NCBI GenBank assembly: GCA_963718065.1
Contig: CAVQYE010000012.1
Location: 128,849-192,848 of the forward strand
Direction: 5' to 3'
DNA from: CAVPGP01 sp963718065
GTDB taxonomy: Bacteria; Actinomycetota; Thermoleophilia; Gaiellales; Gaiellaceae
Length of the DNA stretch: 64,000 bases
Part shown: in pieces, positions 22,575 to 32,896 of the stretch
How the letters are laid out: each line of letters starts with the position of its first letter
Position numbering within the stretch: the stretch's first letter is position 1
Position numbers and translations under genes: made by a program
Notes under the pieces: generated by a model
The model's input: the letters and a program-made list of their open reading frames with translations, nothing else
What the model was told of the DNA's origin: nothing
Database searches by the model: none

Positions 22575-22991
22575 TTAGCTGCGCGCGGCGTCGAGCGAGA
22601 AGGCCGCTGCGAAGAGCGTGCCCTGGCAGCGATTCTGCGCATTCGCAGCGAGCGTGACCGAGACGGTCGCGGTGGCCGAGCCGCGGGGCTCCAGCCGGAC
22701 GCTGTCGTTGAGCACGGCGGCCGAAGCGGAGCAGCCCTGGACGGTGGCCCGCAGGCCCGTGCGGATCGTCGAGACGGTGATCGCATACGGATACGGGTTC
22801 GTCAGCTGAACGCGCAACGGTGCTGCGCGGCCGGGGACGAGCGGCCCGTGGTCGACGACCTTGACGACGACGTCCTGGCCTGAGGTCTGGTCGAGACCGC
22901 CGCTTGCCATGCCCGGGCGGACTGCGATCAGGAGCAGCGCGAGCACTCCGAGGAGGAGGGCAATCGAAGTCTTTGTGGCCGCAGAGCTCAC
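22575..22991 (-). CDS. Secreted protein of unknown function
   Basis: 138 residues with an N-terminal signal/anchor (TSIALLLGVLALLLIAVRPGMA) and an extracellular beta-rich domain (PLRVQLTNPYPYAITVSTI, two cysteines that could pair). It looks like a small Ig-like or CARDB-like secreted domain. I do not recognise the family. Convergent with the MshEN gene, 12 bp apart. Confidence 0.6.
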   Translation of the reverse strand: MSSAATKTSIALLLGVLALLLIAVRPGMASGGLDQTSGQDVVVKVVDHGPLVPGRAAPLRVQLTNPYPYAITVSTIRTGLRATVQGCSASAAVLNDSVRLEPRGSATATVSVTLAANAQNRCQGTLFAAAFSLDAARS

Positions 22992-23100
22992 CTACTCATC
23001 CTGTTCGCCATGGCCCGGCGCGCCATTCCCGGGCCGCAGCGGCTCTCCTCCCCGTTTTGAGGGAGGGCACTACCCGGTTGGCGGCGTCGAGAGGCAGTCC

Positions 23101-23328
23101 CTAGGCGCGCTGCCGCACGATCGAGATGCCCCAGGCCTTGCCCGCCGCGAAGAGCGCGTCGGCGTCGACCTCGTCGGCCCAGCCGAGGAAGTGCTTCTCC
23201 GGGTCGTCCTCGGTCGAGGCGTAGACCGCTGGGCGGTCGGGACCGGGGAGGCCGGCATCGGCGTCGCCCCGCTCGAGCGCGGCGATGCGCTCCTCGATCG
23301 CGGAGCCCTCTGCGTATCCCTTGCTCAC
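23101..23328 (-). CDS. Small acidic protein of unknown function
   Basis: 75 residues, acidic and soluble, with EERIAALERGDADAG near the N-terminus, a middle that reads DDPEKHFLGWADEVDADAL and an end in WGISIVRQRA. No family recognised. Normal codon use with G/C at third positions supports a real gene. Ribosome site is weak. Confidence 0.45.
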   Translation of the reverse strand: MSKGYAEGSAIEERIAALERGDADAGLPGPDRPAVYASTEDDPEKHFLGWADEVDADALFAAGKAWGISIVRQRA

Positions 23329-23559
23329 GGCGTGAGTATGACCGAGCGGGCCGTGCGGGCCTAGATGGTTGATGCCGCGGCGGGGTGCGTCTGGGGATGG
23401 CTCAGGCCAAGCCGTGTGGTCGGGTCAGCCGAAGAGCAGGCTGGTTTGCCTGGTCGAGGCTGAGCCGGCCGCACGGCGCCGCGCATGAGCCACCATCCAG
23501 GCGCGCCCGGCTGTGGCATCGATCATCTAGCGGTAAGAGGCCGCTCTACACTGGCGCGA

Positions 23560-23632
23560 GGGCCGTTAGCTCAGTTGGTAGAGCAGGGGACTTTTAATCC
23601 CAAGGTCGCTGGTTCGATCCCAGCACGGCCCA
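23560..23632 (+). tRNA. tRNA-Lys (TTT)
   Basis: 73 nt. The acceptor arms GGGCCGT (23560-23566) and ACGGCCC (23625-23631) pair fully, with discriminator A at 23632. The D arm has GCTC/GAGC, the anticodon loop CTTTTAA gives TTT, and the T arm is CTGG-TTCGATC-CCAG. No CCA is encoded. A TACACT hexamer at about 23546 is a possible -10 box. Confidence 0.95.
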
Positions 23633-23825
23633 CTCGCACGCTCGTCGGGTTCGTGGGTGGCGCGCGCAAGCGGGGTTGCCTTCGCCCTCGCGGAGCGCGA
23701 AGATCGCGACGTCCGCAAGCGCGGCTCGACCAATCCGGAGGTGCGTTGAGCGATCTGCTCCGAGCAGCTGATGCAGTCGAGGTCGCGGGCTCACTGCGCT
23801 GCTGCTCCTTCAACCTGCTGAACGC

Positions 23826-26409
23826 GTGAGCGTCCGCGGCGCTGCGTTCATCGGCATCGGCTCCATGGTCGGGGCCGGCATCTTCGCCTTGCTCGGCCAG
23901 GCAGCCGTCCTCGCCGGGTCGGCCGTCTGGCTCTCGTTCCTCCTCGCAGGCATCGTCACGGGGCTCCTCGCGTACAACGTCGTCAAGCTCGGGATCCGGT
24001 ATCCCTCCGAGGGCGGGCTGATCGAGTATCTGCGGCAGGGCTTCGGGAACGGACGTCTGCTCGGGATCGCCTCGTGGCTCGGGTACGCCGCCGCGTTCGT
24101 GGTCGTCGCCGGCATGCTCGCCGTCTCCTTCGGGAGCTACGCGACCACCCTGTTCATCGGCGACGACGCGGCGAGCGGCTGGGACAACCTGTTCGCGTCG
24201 TTGCTGATCGTGGCGATGACCCTGGTGAACATGATCGGCGCGACGTTCGTCTCGCGGGTCGCGTCCTTGATGGTCGTCGTCCTGCTCGGCGTCTTCACCG
24301 TCTTCATCGTGGTGACGATCTCCGACGTCGACTTCGGCATGCTCGCTTTCAGCGGCTATCCGTCGTTCTCGAAGATCATCTCCAGCATCGCCCTGACATT
24401 CTTCGCGTTCCTCGGCTTCGGTGTGATGACGTTCACGGTCGCCAAGCTCCGCGACCCCGAGCGCGAGCTTCCGAGAGCAGTGGCCCTCGCGCTGGGGCTG
24501 ACGACCGCTCTCTACGTGCTGATCTCGATCGGCGTCTTCGGGACGCTCACCGTCGACCAGGCGATCGGATACGGCGAGACGGCGATCGCCGAGGCCGCGC
24601 GGCCGACCCTGGGCGACGCGGGGTTCACGCTGATGGCCGTTGCGGCGCTGATCGCGACGGCCGGAGCGACGAACGGGACGCTCTTCGGCGCAGGCGGCCT
24701 GACCGCCTCGCTGGCCGAGATCGGGCAGTTTCCTCCCGTGCTCGGCCCCCGCTCACGGCTCGGCAGGCACGGGGGCCTGATCGTCACCGGGATCCTCGCC
24801 CTCTTGCTCGCAAACTTCGTCGACCTCTCTGCGATCGCGTCGGTCGGGAGTGCTTGCTCGCTCGTCGTCTTCCTGCTCGTCGGGCTCGCGGGCTACCGGC
24901 GGCGGGCGGAGACGGGCGCCTCGGCCCCAGTCGTCCTGGTCGGCATGGCGGCGACCGCAGTCGTGCTCGGCTTCTTCGCCGTCGACACGCTTCGCAACGC
25001 TCCCGAGACGTTCACCGCGATCGTCGCGATGACGCTCCTGGCGGTCCTCCTCGACGTCGTCTGGAAATGGATGAGAGACCGGTCGGGGGACGCGTCGGGC
25101 GAGGGCGTCGCGCCGACCGCGGTCCCCGATCTGAAGCCTCCGCCGACACGGGAGCCTCCGATGCCACACGGCGATGTCGACCGATCCGTCGAGCTCGTGC
25201 TCTTGTTCGCCCGCGCCGGACACGAGGCCGGGTACCCGACGGAGGAGCTCGAGGAGCGACTGGTCGTGCTTGCCCTGGCCGTCGGCCACGCCGAGGCGCA
25301 GGTCTCGGCGACTCCGACCCTGGTCGAGGTGTCGCTCGGGTCGATCCCGGCACAGCGCAGCTACACGCTCCGGGTGCGGCCTCGCGCCGTTGATCTCGAC
25401 GCGATCGCACGCTGGACGAGCTCGTCCAGGACGTCGTCGGCAGGCGTGCTCGATACCGAACAGGCGCTCGCTGCGGTCGTCGCCATCCACGAGCATCCTC
25501 TCGAACGGCCGTGGCCGCTCCTCCTCGCGGCCTACGCGCTGGCCGGCGCCGCTCTGACGCCGGTGCTCGGTGGTGGGTGGCGAGAGGTTCTGGCAGGCGG
25601 GCTCGTCGGGCTCGTCGTCGGGGGCGTCGCGTTGCCCGCCCAGTTGACCGCGCGTGTCGAGCCGATGGTGGCGCCGATCGCAGCCGCTTGCGGCGAGCTT
25701 CAGCGCCGCCGCTCTCGCCGAGCTCGGCGTCTCCGACGCGCCCGACCTCGTCACGCTCGCCGCGCTCGTCACGTTTCTCCCCGGCATGCGGCTGACGATT
25801 GGGATGCGCGAGATCGCGACCGAGGACCTGCAGTCCGGTGTCGCCAACACCGCGAGCGCGCTCGTCCAGCTCCTCGGTCTCGTCTTCGGCGTCGGCATCG
25901 GCCGCTCGATCGCCGCCTCGTGGTTCGGCCCGACCAAGGAAATCGCGCCCGTCGCCGCCTTCTCCGCGCCGTACGTCCTCGCCGCGCTCGCGACGGGTCT
26001 CGCGTTCACGCTCACGCTGCGGGCGAGGTACCGAGACGCGCCGCTGATGTGCGTCGCGACCGTTCTCGCGCTCGTCGCCAACGAGGCCGGCAGGGTGGTC
26101 TTCGGCCGGGAGGCCTCCGTCTTCGTCGCGGCCCTGACGGTGGGAATCGTCGGGGGCCTGGTGGGCTCACGGCTCCGGCGGTCGCCGCTCGTGTTCATCG
26201 TCCCGGGCGTGCTGATGCTCGTACCCGGGAGCGCCGGCTTCAACAGCGCCCTCCAGCTCCTCAGCAACCAGACCGCGAGCGGGGTCAGCGCCGCGTTCGA
26301 CACGTTCGTGACGGCGATGTCAATCGCATACGGCCTGATCGTGTCGGTCTCGCTGATTCCCGGCCACCTCGCCGCACCGTCGGGCGACGACGACGTCGGC
26401 TCGTCATGA
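23826..26409 (+). CDS. Amino-acid permease (APC) fused to ThrE-type threonine/serine exporter (one frameshift)
   Basis: One reading frame of 860 residues after removing one base near 25700. The first 430 residues are a complete 12-helix APC-superfamily permease (FIGIGSMVGAGIFALLG; FFAFLGFGVMTFTVAKLRDPER). A Pro-rich linker (DLKPPPTREPPMPHG) leads without a stop into a ThrE-like exporter: the hydrophilic DUF1212 part (RSVELVLLFARAGHEAGYP), then about ten helices with the family signature FLPGMRLTIGMREI. The join could be real, or an indel could have erased a stop; an internal ATG at 25160 has GGAG in front. At the 5' end, a TTG at 23749 with a strong GGAGG may be the true start, read through one more indel (LLNA-VSVRG). 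Together the halves suggest uptake and export of amino acids by one protein. Confidence 0.8.
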
Positions 26410-26832
26410 GCCCCCCGGCCGTAATCGGTCACGGACGTGCAGAAGCTCGAGCCCACGCGCGACGGCCGCGGCTGCCAGAGCAAGGCTCGCGCCGAGGACC
26501 AGGAGGAGCCCGTAACCCACGCTCGCACCGAGGACGTCCCGGCTCTCGCGCCAGCTCGCCAGCGCCGTCCAGCCGATCACTGCGGCGCTGCCCAGCGTGC
26601 CAATCACCCCGATCCACGTTCCCCTGGCCAGCGATCGGGCCCACAGGAGCGCAGGCACCGCGACGATCACGACCAGCCAGCCGTCGTGCGGGCCTTGAGT
26701 GCCGTTGAGGCTCACAGGTCCGTCGTTCGTCCAGGTGCAGAACACGCCGACGACTGCGACAGCGATCGCGATCGGAGGGACGACCTGTATCCAGGAACGC
26801 CCGGCGGCACTGCGTGTAGCGTCCTCGGGCAA
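26404..26832 (-). CDS. Four-helix membrane protein of unknown function
   Basis: Up to 142 residues with four hydrophobic segments (VVPPIAIAVAVVGVFCTW, WLVVIVAVPALLW, WIGVIGTLGSAAVIGW, GYGLLLVLGASLALAAAAV). The TTG start at 26832 shares a base with the ATG of the divergent phospholipase-like gene. A later start is possible. The 3' end overlaps the ThrE end by 6 nt. Family not recognised. Confidence 0.55.
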   Translation of the reverse strand: MPEDATRSAAGRSWIQVVPPIAIAVAVVGVFCTWTNDGPVSLNGTQGPHDGWLVVIVAVPALLWARSLARGTWIGVIGTLGSAAVIGWTALASWRESRDVLGASVGYGLLLVLGASLALAAAAVARGLELLHVRDRLRPGGS

Positions 26833-28185
26833 TGAGCCGCGACGCTAGCACGAGCCAGCGACGGCGTCGGCTGCGGGTCGCCTTCCGGATCCTCGGGCTG
26901 CTCGTCGCCGGCCTCCTTGTCCTCGTCTTCCAGCAGGTGCTCGGGATCACGCAGCACTCGAGCTGGCCGCCGCCTCCGGGAGCCGTGACGTCTGCCGGCG
27001 CGCAAGCCGCCACGGAGGCGTTCGCCGCGCGCGATGGAACGCGGCCGCACGACGCGGCGCTCGACTTCGCCTGGTCGACCGCGGCCACCATCGAGCCGTT
27101 GGTCGAGGGGAAGAACTTCTTCCCGCGGATCTTCGCCGACGTCGAGGCCGCCCGCTCGTCGGTCCACATCCTCATGTTCGGCTGGCGGGAGGGCACGATC
27201 GGGACGGAGATGGCCACATTGCTGAAGCGGAAGTTGGCCGACGGCGTCGAGGTGCGAGTGATCATCGACGGCTACGGCTCGAGGCCCTTCGGCGAGGCCG
27301 AGCAGATGTTCAGAGGGCTCGCGGCCGCCGGAGCGCAGATCGTCGTCAACGACGTCTTCCCGGTCGACCGGGACGGGCTGTACCCCGACCACCGGCAGCT
27401 GGACTGGCGTCAGGACGAGGTTGGCCGCTCCGACCATCGCAAGCTCTACGTCATCGACGGCGCAGTCGCCTGGACCGGCGGTGCGGGGCTCGAGGACCAC
27501 TTCGAGGACGGCGGCTTCCACGACGTGATGGTGCGCGTCACCGGAGACGTCGTCCGGCAGGCGCAGGCGGCGTTCCTGACGAGCTTCCGCGGCTACGGCG
27601 GCCCGCTCCCGCACGACCTCGCGCGGTACTTCCCCCAGCCGGCCGATCCCGGCTCGACGCCGATCGCGCTCGCCCAGGTGATCCCCGGAGGCTTCGTAGC
27701 TGCCTCGCAGGCGATCCGCGAGCAGATCGACAGCGCCCGCCGCCGCCTCGATGTCATGAACGCCTACCTCACCGACCGCGACATGCTCGAGCGCATCCTC
27801 GATGCCGCTCGGCGCGGCGTCGCGGTGCGCGTCGTCGTCTCGGAGACGTCGAACAACACCCAGGCGAAGCGCTGCTCTGCGCCACCGCTACGACGACCTG
27901 ATCGCAGCAGGCGTCGAGATCTGGGAGCTCCCGGGCACGGTCGTCCATGCCAAGGTCGTCGTGGCGGACGACGTCGTCAGCTTCGGCACGGTCAACCTCG
28001 ACTCGTGGGCTCTCTACCGGAATTCGGAGATCGCGATGATCGCCCGCAGCCCCGACGCCGCGGCGCTCCTTGAGAAGCGGCTGTTCGAGCCGGACATCGC
28101 GCGCTCGGACCGAGGCAAGCCGCCCTCGGGCGCGGGCGACCACTTCGAGAGCTGGCTCTGGGACAAGCTGGCGTACTTCCTCTGA
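26832..28185 (+). CDS. Membrane-anchored phospholipase D / cardiolipin synthase-like protein (one frameshift)
   Basis: About 450 residues after one +1 correction near 27870 (aagCgctgct). It has an N-terminal membrane helix (ILGLLVAGLLVLVF) followed by two PLD domains with HKD motifs: DHRKLYVIDGAVAWTGG (first) and VHAKVVVADDVVSFGTVNLD (second). Such enzymes join phosphatidylglycerol or CDP-diacylglycerol to make cardiolipin, or hydrolyse phospholipids. Spacing of both motifs is normal. It precedes the MFS/HdeD/arginine deiminase genes on the same strand, so it may belong to that stress island. Confidence 0.85.
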
Positions 28186-28221
28186 TCGCGTCCGTGTCGC
28201 ACCTGGGAGAGAATCGCCGGC

Positions 28222-29844
28222 ATGGCTCTGGATGATGCGCCGCCCGTCGGCCCGGTGAGCTGCGACGGGACCGCCGCCGAGTCGACGGGGGACATCCGGC
28301 TGGCGGTCCTGCTCTCGATGGCGATGTTCGTCCTCGTCGTCGACACCTCGCTGATGAACGTGTCGATCTCCGCGGTCGTGCGCGACCTCGACACGACCGC
28401 CAGCGGCGTGCAGTCGGCGATCGCGCTCGAAGCGCTCGTCTCGGCCGCGTTCATCCTGATCGGCAGCAAGATCGCCGACCTGATCGGCCGCAAGCGCGCG
28501 TACGTGCTCGGCCTGCTCGGCTACGCGGCGGGCGCGCTGTCGATGACGCTGTCCCAGACTCTCCTGCCGATCGTCATCTTCTGGGCGATCGTCGGCGGCC
28601 TCGGCGCGGCGCTGCTGCTTCCCTCGATGCAGTCCCTGATCCACGGGAACTTCGAGGGCGCGATGCAGCGGCGGGCCTACGCGCTCGTCGGCGCCGCGGC
28701 CGCGATCGCCGCCGCCGTCGGGCCGTTGCTCGGCGGCTTCATCACGACGTACCTTTCCTGGCGGGTCGCGTTCTTCGGAGAGGTCCTGATCATCGCGATC
28801 GTGCTCGCCGGCAGCCGGCTCGTCCACGACGTCCCGTACACGGGCGCGAAGGGCGTCGACGTTGTCGGCGCGATCCTCTCCGCAGTCGGCATGGGAGGCG
28901 TCGTGCTCGGCATCCTCGTCTGGGAGGAAGGCGGCGGGGCGGTCGGGGCCCTCATCGCAACCGGAGCGGTCGCGCTCGGGTCGCTCGTCTGGTGGCTGCG
29001 CCGGCGCAAGCGAGACGGCAAGCCGGCGCTCCTCGACGTCAGCCTGTTCGAATCGAAGTACTTCCGGCTCGGGATCTCGTCCCAGACGCTGCAGCAGATC
29101 TCTCTCGGCGGGCTGATGATCGCGCTGCCGATCTACCTGCAGATGGTGCTCGAGTACAACGCGATGGAGGCCGGCCTCTCGCTCGCGCCGCTCTCGTTGA
29201 CGATGTTCGCCGTGGCGCTGCTCGCCGGAAAGAAGGCGGAGGGACGCAGTCCGAGCAGGTTCATCCTCGTCGGGTTCGTGCTGCTCGCGGCGGGCGTCGC
29301 CGTGCTCGTCGTCATCGTGCCGCGGGCGGACTCGGGGTGGGCGATGGCGCTGCCGCTCGCCGTCGCCGGGGCCGGGCTCGGGCTCCTCGTCTCGCAGCTC
29401 AACAACTACACGCTCTCGCCGGTCGAGGAGGAGCGCGTCAGCGAGGCGGCGGGCGTCAACTCGGCCGGCGGATCATTCGGGCTCTCGTTCGGCCTCGCGT
29501 TCGCCGGCGCGATCATGCTCGCATCGCTGTCGCTCATCTTCACGCAGAAGGCGGAGTCGAGCGATGTCCTCACGCCCACTCAGCAGGAGCAGGTCGCGGA
29601 CAGCCTGGAGCACAACGCCGAGGTGATGACGAACACCGATCTCGAGCAGCTCCTGAAGGGGCAAACGCCCGCCGTCCAGGACGAGATCCTGCGCATCAAC
29701 ACCGACGCGCGGCCGATCGCCTTGCAGATCGCGCTGCTCGTGCCGCTCATCGCCGCGCTGCTCGGCATCCTGGCCGGGTTCCTGATGACGCGGCTCCCGG
29801 ATCCGAAGCCCTCGGCGGCGGCCGAGACCATGTTGGGAGGCTGA
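28222..29844 (+). CDS. MFS transporter, DHA2/EmrB-QacA type
   Basis: 540 residues, intact, with about 14 membrane helices. The first helix has the family-typical VDTSLMNVSISAV, and loop 2-3 has the MFS motif A-like sequence GSKIADLIGRKRAYVLG. Proton-driven multidrug efflux is the usual role. A periplasmic/cytoplasmic loop near 440-490 contains LTPTQQEQVADSLEHNAE, typical of 14-helix pumps. The ATG has GGGAGAG upstream. Six bases separate it from the HdeD-like gene, so both are likely one operon. Confidence 0.88.
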   Translation: MALDDAPPVGPVSCDGTAAESTGDIRLAVLLSMAMFVLVVDTSLMNVSISAVVRDLDTTASGVQSAIALEALVSAAFILIGSKIADLIGRKRAYVLGLLGYAAGALSMTLSQTLLPIVIFWAIVGGLGAALLLPSMQSLIHGNFEGAMQRRAYALVGAAAAIAAAVGPLLGGFITTYLSWRVAFFGEVLIIAIVLAGSRLVHDVPYTGAKGVDVVGAILSAVGMGGVVLGILVWEEGGGAVGALIATGAVALGSLVWWLRRRKRDGKPALLDVSLFESKYFRLGISSQTLQQISLGGLMIALPIYLQMVLEYNAMEAGLSLAPLSLTMFAVALLAGKKAEGRSPSRFILVGFVLLAAGVAVLVVIVPRADSGWAMALPLAVAGAGLGLLVSQLNNYTLSPVEEERVSEAAGVNSAGGSFGLSFGLAFAGAIMLASLSLIFTQKAESSDVLTPTQQEQVADSLEHNAEVMTNTDLEQLLKGQTPAVQDEILRINTDARPIALQIALLVPLIAALLGILAGFLMTRLPDPKPSAAAETMLGG

Positions 29845-29849
29845 ACGTA

Positions 29850-30419
29850 ATGAGCATCTTGTTCGGAGAGCACGAGGTCGTCGAGGAAGCCGCGCGCTAC
29901 TGGTGGCTCTTCCTGCTCACAGGCATCACCTGGTTCGTCTTCTCGCTCCTCGTCTTCCAGTGGGACTACACGACTGTCTATGCGGTCTCGTACCTGTTCG
30001 GCATCGTCGCGGTCATCGCCGGAGCGAACGAGTTCCTCCAGATCGCCGTCTCGACTCCGGGCTGGAAGATCGTCCGCGGGATTCTCGGTGTGCTGTTCGT
30101 CCTCGCCGGGATCTGGGCGTTGGTCCATCCGCACAACGCGTTCGAGACGATCGCCGCGCTGATCGGCTTCTTCTTCCTCTTCAAAGGGATCTTCGACTTC
30201 ACGGCGGCCTTCATGACACGAGCCGTCTTCGAGCTCTGGTGGTTCCAGCTCATCGTCGGGATCCTCGAGATCCTGCTCGCGTTCTGGGTCGCCGGCAACT
30301 TCCGGGAACAGGTGATCCTGCTCGTCGTCTACGTCGGCGTGATCGGGCTCTCGCGTGGCATCACCGAGCTGATCGTCGCCTTCAAGCTGCATAGCCTCAA
30401 GCGGCGCCTCGCGGTCTGA
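29850..30419 (+). CDS. HdeD-like membrane protein (DUF308 family)
   Basis: 189 residues with about six helices in three similar hairpins (YWWLFLLTGITWFVFSLLVF; IVRGILGVLFVLAGIWALV; WWFQLIVGILEILLAFWVAG). HdeD proteins are linked to acid resistance in enteric bacteria, but in actinobacteria the role is not known. It lies between the efflux pump and the arginine deiminase operon, another acid-stress system. Confidence 0.82.
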   Translation: MSILFGEHEVVEEAARYWWLFLLTGITWFVFSLLVFQWDYTTVYAVSYLFGIVAVIAGANEFLQIAVSTPGWKIVRGILGVLFVLAGIWALVHPHNAFETIAALIGFFFLFKGIFDFTAAFMTRAVFELWWFQLIVGILEILLAFWVAGNFREQVILLVVYVGVIGLSRGITELIVAFKLHSLKRRLAV

Positions 30420-30638
30420 CCACGGCGCCGACGGCGTTTCCCGCCGCGGGATGAACGCGGTTCGGCGGCGATCATCCCTTTTGGATGAGGACGTACCACC
30501 TGCGGCGGGCGGAGGATTCACGGGACTCTGCGGGACGCCAACCGGCGGCGCGTGGGAAGGGATCGGGATGGCAGATCAGCCCGAGACGCTCCTCAGCGCA
30601 ACCGCGATCCGCGAAGAAGTCGGGAAGGAGACCGGGAC

Positions 30639-31872
30639 ATGAGCACGGAGACGGGAACAGCGATCGGCGCCAACTCGGAGGTCGGAACGCTTCGGACGGT
30701 GATCGTCCACCGCCCCGACCTCGCGCACGAGCGGCTCACGCCGACGAACTGCCACGAGTTGCTGTTCGACGACGTGATCTGGGTAAGGCATGCCCGCCAG
30801 GAGCACGACGCGTTCGTCGACCTGATGCGCGAGCGCGGCGTCGAGGTGCTCCTCTTCCACGATCTCCTCTCCGAGACGCTCGACGAGGCGGACGCGCGCG
30901 AGTGGGTGCTCTCCCGGAGGCTCCGTCCCGAGGAGGTGACGGCGCTCTTCTCGAGCGAGTTGATCTCCTGGATGACCGAGATGCCCTCCGACGAGCTGGC
31001 GACGAAGCTGACCGGCGGCGTGATCATGAGCGAGCTGCCCGACGACATCGTCACGGCCGTCGGCAGGACGATGAAGTCGACGGACTTCGTCCTGCCACCG
31101 CTCCCGAACCAGCTCTTCACGCGCGACTCGAGCGCGTGGATCTACGGCGGCGTCTCGATCAACCACATGTTCTGGCCGGCGCGCCAGAACGAGACTCTGA
31201 ATGTCGAGGCCGTCTATCGCTTCCACCCACGCTTCCGGGACGCCGGCTTCCCGATCTGGTTCGGCGGCGTCGACCACGACTGGGGGACAGCGTTCGTCGA
31301 AGGCGGCGACATCATGCCGGTCGGCGACGGCGTCGTCCTCATCGGCCTCGGCGAGCGCAGCAACGCGAAGGCGGCGAGCATCCTCGCCAAGAACCTCTTC
31401 GAGGCCGGCGCGGCCAGGCTCGTGCTCGGCGCGAGGATGCCGCGGGAGCGCGCGGCGATGCATCTCGACACCGTCTTCACCTTCTGTGACCGCGATATCG
31501 TGACGCTCTACGAGCCTGTCGTCGACCAGATCGTCCCCGTCCTGTTCCGGCCGGGCGGCGAGGCGGGGGTCACCGGTGAGGTGTCCGAGCGAGGCTTCCT
31601 CGACGAGGTCAAGGACGCACTCGGGCTCGAGCGGCTGAAGCTCGTCGCCGACGGCCGGTGACGAGTTCGAGGCCGAGCGCTCGCAATGGGACGACGGCAA
31701 CAACGTCGTCGCCCTCGCGCCGGGCGTCGTCGTCGCGTACGAGCGCAACGAGGCGACCAATGCGAGGCTCGCCAAGGCCGGAATCGAAGTGCTGGCGATC
31801 GCCGGCCAAGAGCTGGGCAAGGGTCGCGGCGGCGGCCACTGCATGACCTGTCCCGTCGCCCGCGACGCCTGA
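30639..31872 (+). CDS. arcA: Arginine deiminase (one frameshift)
   Basis: Converts arginine to citrulline and ammonia, the first step of the arginine deiminase pathway. About 410 residues after removing one base near 31657 (gacggcCggtgacgag, giving GDEFEAE), which is the family's usual length. Key motifs: FTRDSSAWIYGGVSIN, the FEGGD-like VEGGDIMPVGD, HLDTVFTF, and the catalytic cysteine in GGGHCMTCP near the C-terminus. ATG 30639 has GGAAGGAG upstream. It is followed within 15 bp by arcB. Confidence 0.92.
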
Positions 31873-31886
31873 CGAGGAGGAGAGCC

Positions 31887-32894
31887 ATGAGCACAGTGAT
31901 CAATCTGAGCGGCCGGCATCTGATGAAGCTGGCCGACTTTTCACCCGAGGAAATCACCTACCTGATCGACCTGGCGGCCGAGCTGAAGGCGGCCAAGCGC
32001 GAGGGTCGCGAGGAGCAGAAGCTGGTTGGCAAGGAGATCGCGCTGATCTTCGAGAAGGACTCGACGCGCACCCGCTGCTCGTTCGAGGTCGCGGCCTACG
32101 ACCAGGGCGCACACGTCACCTTCATCGGCCCGGGCGGCTCCCACATGGGCCACAAGGAGACGGCGAAGGACACCGCGCGCGTGCTCGGGCGCATGTACGA
32201 CGCGATCGAGTACCGCGGCTTCGCCAGGAAACGGCGGAGCAGCTGGCCGAGTGGTCGGGCGTGCCCGTCTACAACGGCCTCACCGACGAATGGCACCCGA
32301 CGCAGATCCTCGCCGACTTCCTCACCTTCAGGGAGCACATTCCGAAGCCGGCCAACGAGGTCGTCTTCTGCTACCTCGGCGATGCGCGGTTCAACATGGC
32401 CGACTCGCTATCTCGTCGGCGGGGCGAAGCTCGGCATGGACGTCCGCATTGCGAGCCCGAAGTCGCTGTGGCCGCAGGATGCGATCACCGAGCTCGCGCG
32501 CTCGATTGCCGAGGAGACGGGCGCCCAGATCACGATCACCGACGACGTCGCCGAGGCGGTTCGCGGCGCCGACGTGCTCCTCACCGACGTCTGGGTCTCG
32601 ATGGGCGAGCCCGACGAGGTCTGGGCGGAGCGGATCGAGCTGCTCAAGCCCTACCAGGTGAACGCGGCGACGATGGCTGCGACCGGCAACCCGGACGTCA
32701 AGTTCATGCATTGCCTGCCGGCCTTCCACAACACGGACACCCAGGTCGGCAAGGAGATCTTCGAGAAGTTCGGGATCGACGCGATCGAGGTGACCGAGGA
32801 GGTCTTCGAGTCGCCGGCGTCGGTCGTCTTCGACGAGGCCGAGAACCGGATGCACACGATCAAGGCGGTCATGGTCGCCACGATCGGGAGCTGA
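31887..32894 (+). CDS. arcB: Ornithine carbamoyltransferase, catabolic context (two compensating frameshifts)
   Basis: In this operon it would split citrulline with phosphate into ornithine and carbamoyl phosphate. 335 residues. Carbamoyl-phosphate site KDSTRTRCSFEVAA, then (after a one-base loss near 32232) SGVPVYNGLTDEWHPTQ, and (after a one-base gain near 32410) the ornithine loop MHCLPAFHN. The overall length is an exact multiple of three because the two indels cancel. GAGGAGGAG lies in front of the ATG. Anabolic argF has the same motifs; the neighbours arcA and arcC decide the name. Confidence 0.9.
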   Translation: MSTVINLSGRHLMKLADFSPEEITYLIDLAAELKAAKREGREEQKLVGKEIALIFEKDSTRTRCSFEVAAYDQGAHVTFIGPGGSHMGHKETAKDTARVLGRMYDAIEYRGFARKRRSSWPSGRACPSTTASPTNGTRRRSSPTSSPSGSTFRSRPTRSSSATSAMRGSTWPTRYLVGGAKLGMDVRIASPKSLWPQDAITELARSIAEETGAQITITDDVAEAVRGADVLLTDVWVSMGEPDEVWAERIELLKPYQVNAATMAATGNPDVKFMHCLPAFHNTDTQVGKEIFEKFGIDAIEVTEEVFESPASVVFDEAENRMHTIKAVMVATIGS

Positions 32895-32896
32895 GG

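Noticed and set aside
30451..30642. 63-codon frame upstream of arcA
   Set aside because: No ribosome site, no conserved features, and it overlaps the arcA start. Treated as leader DNA.
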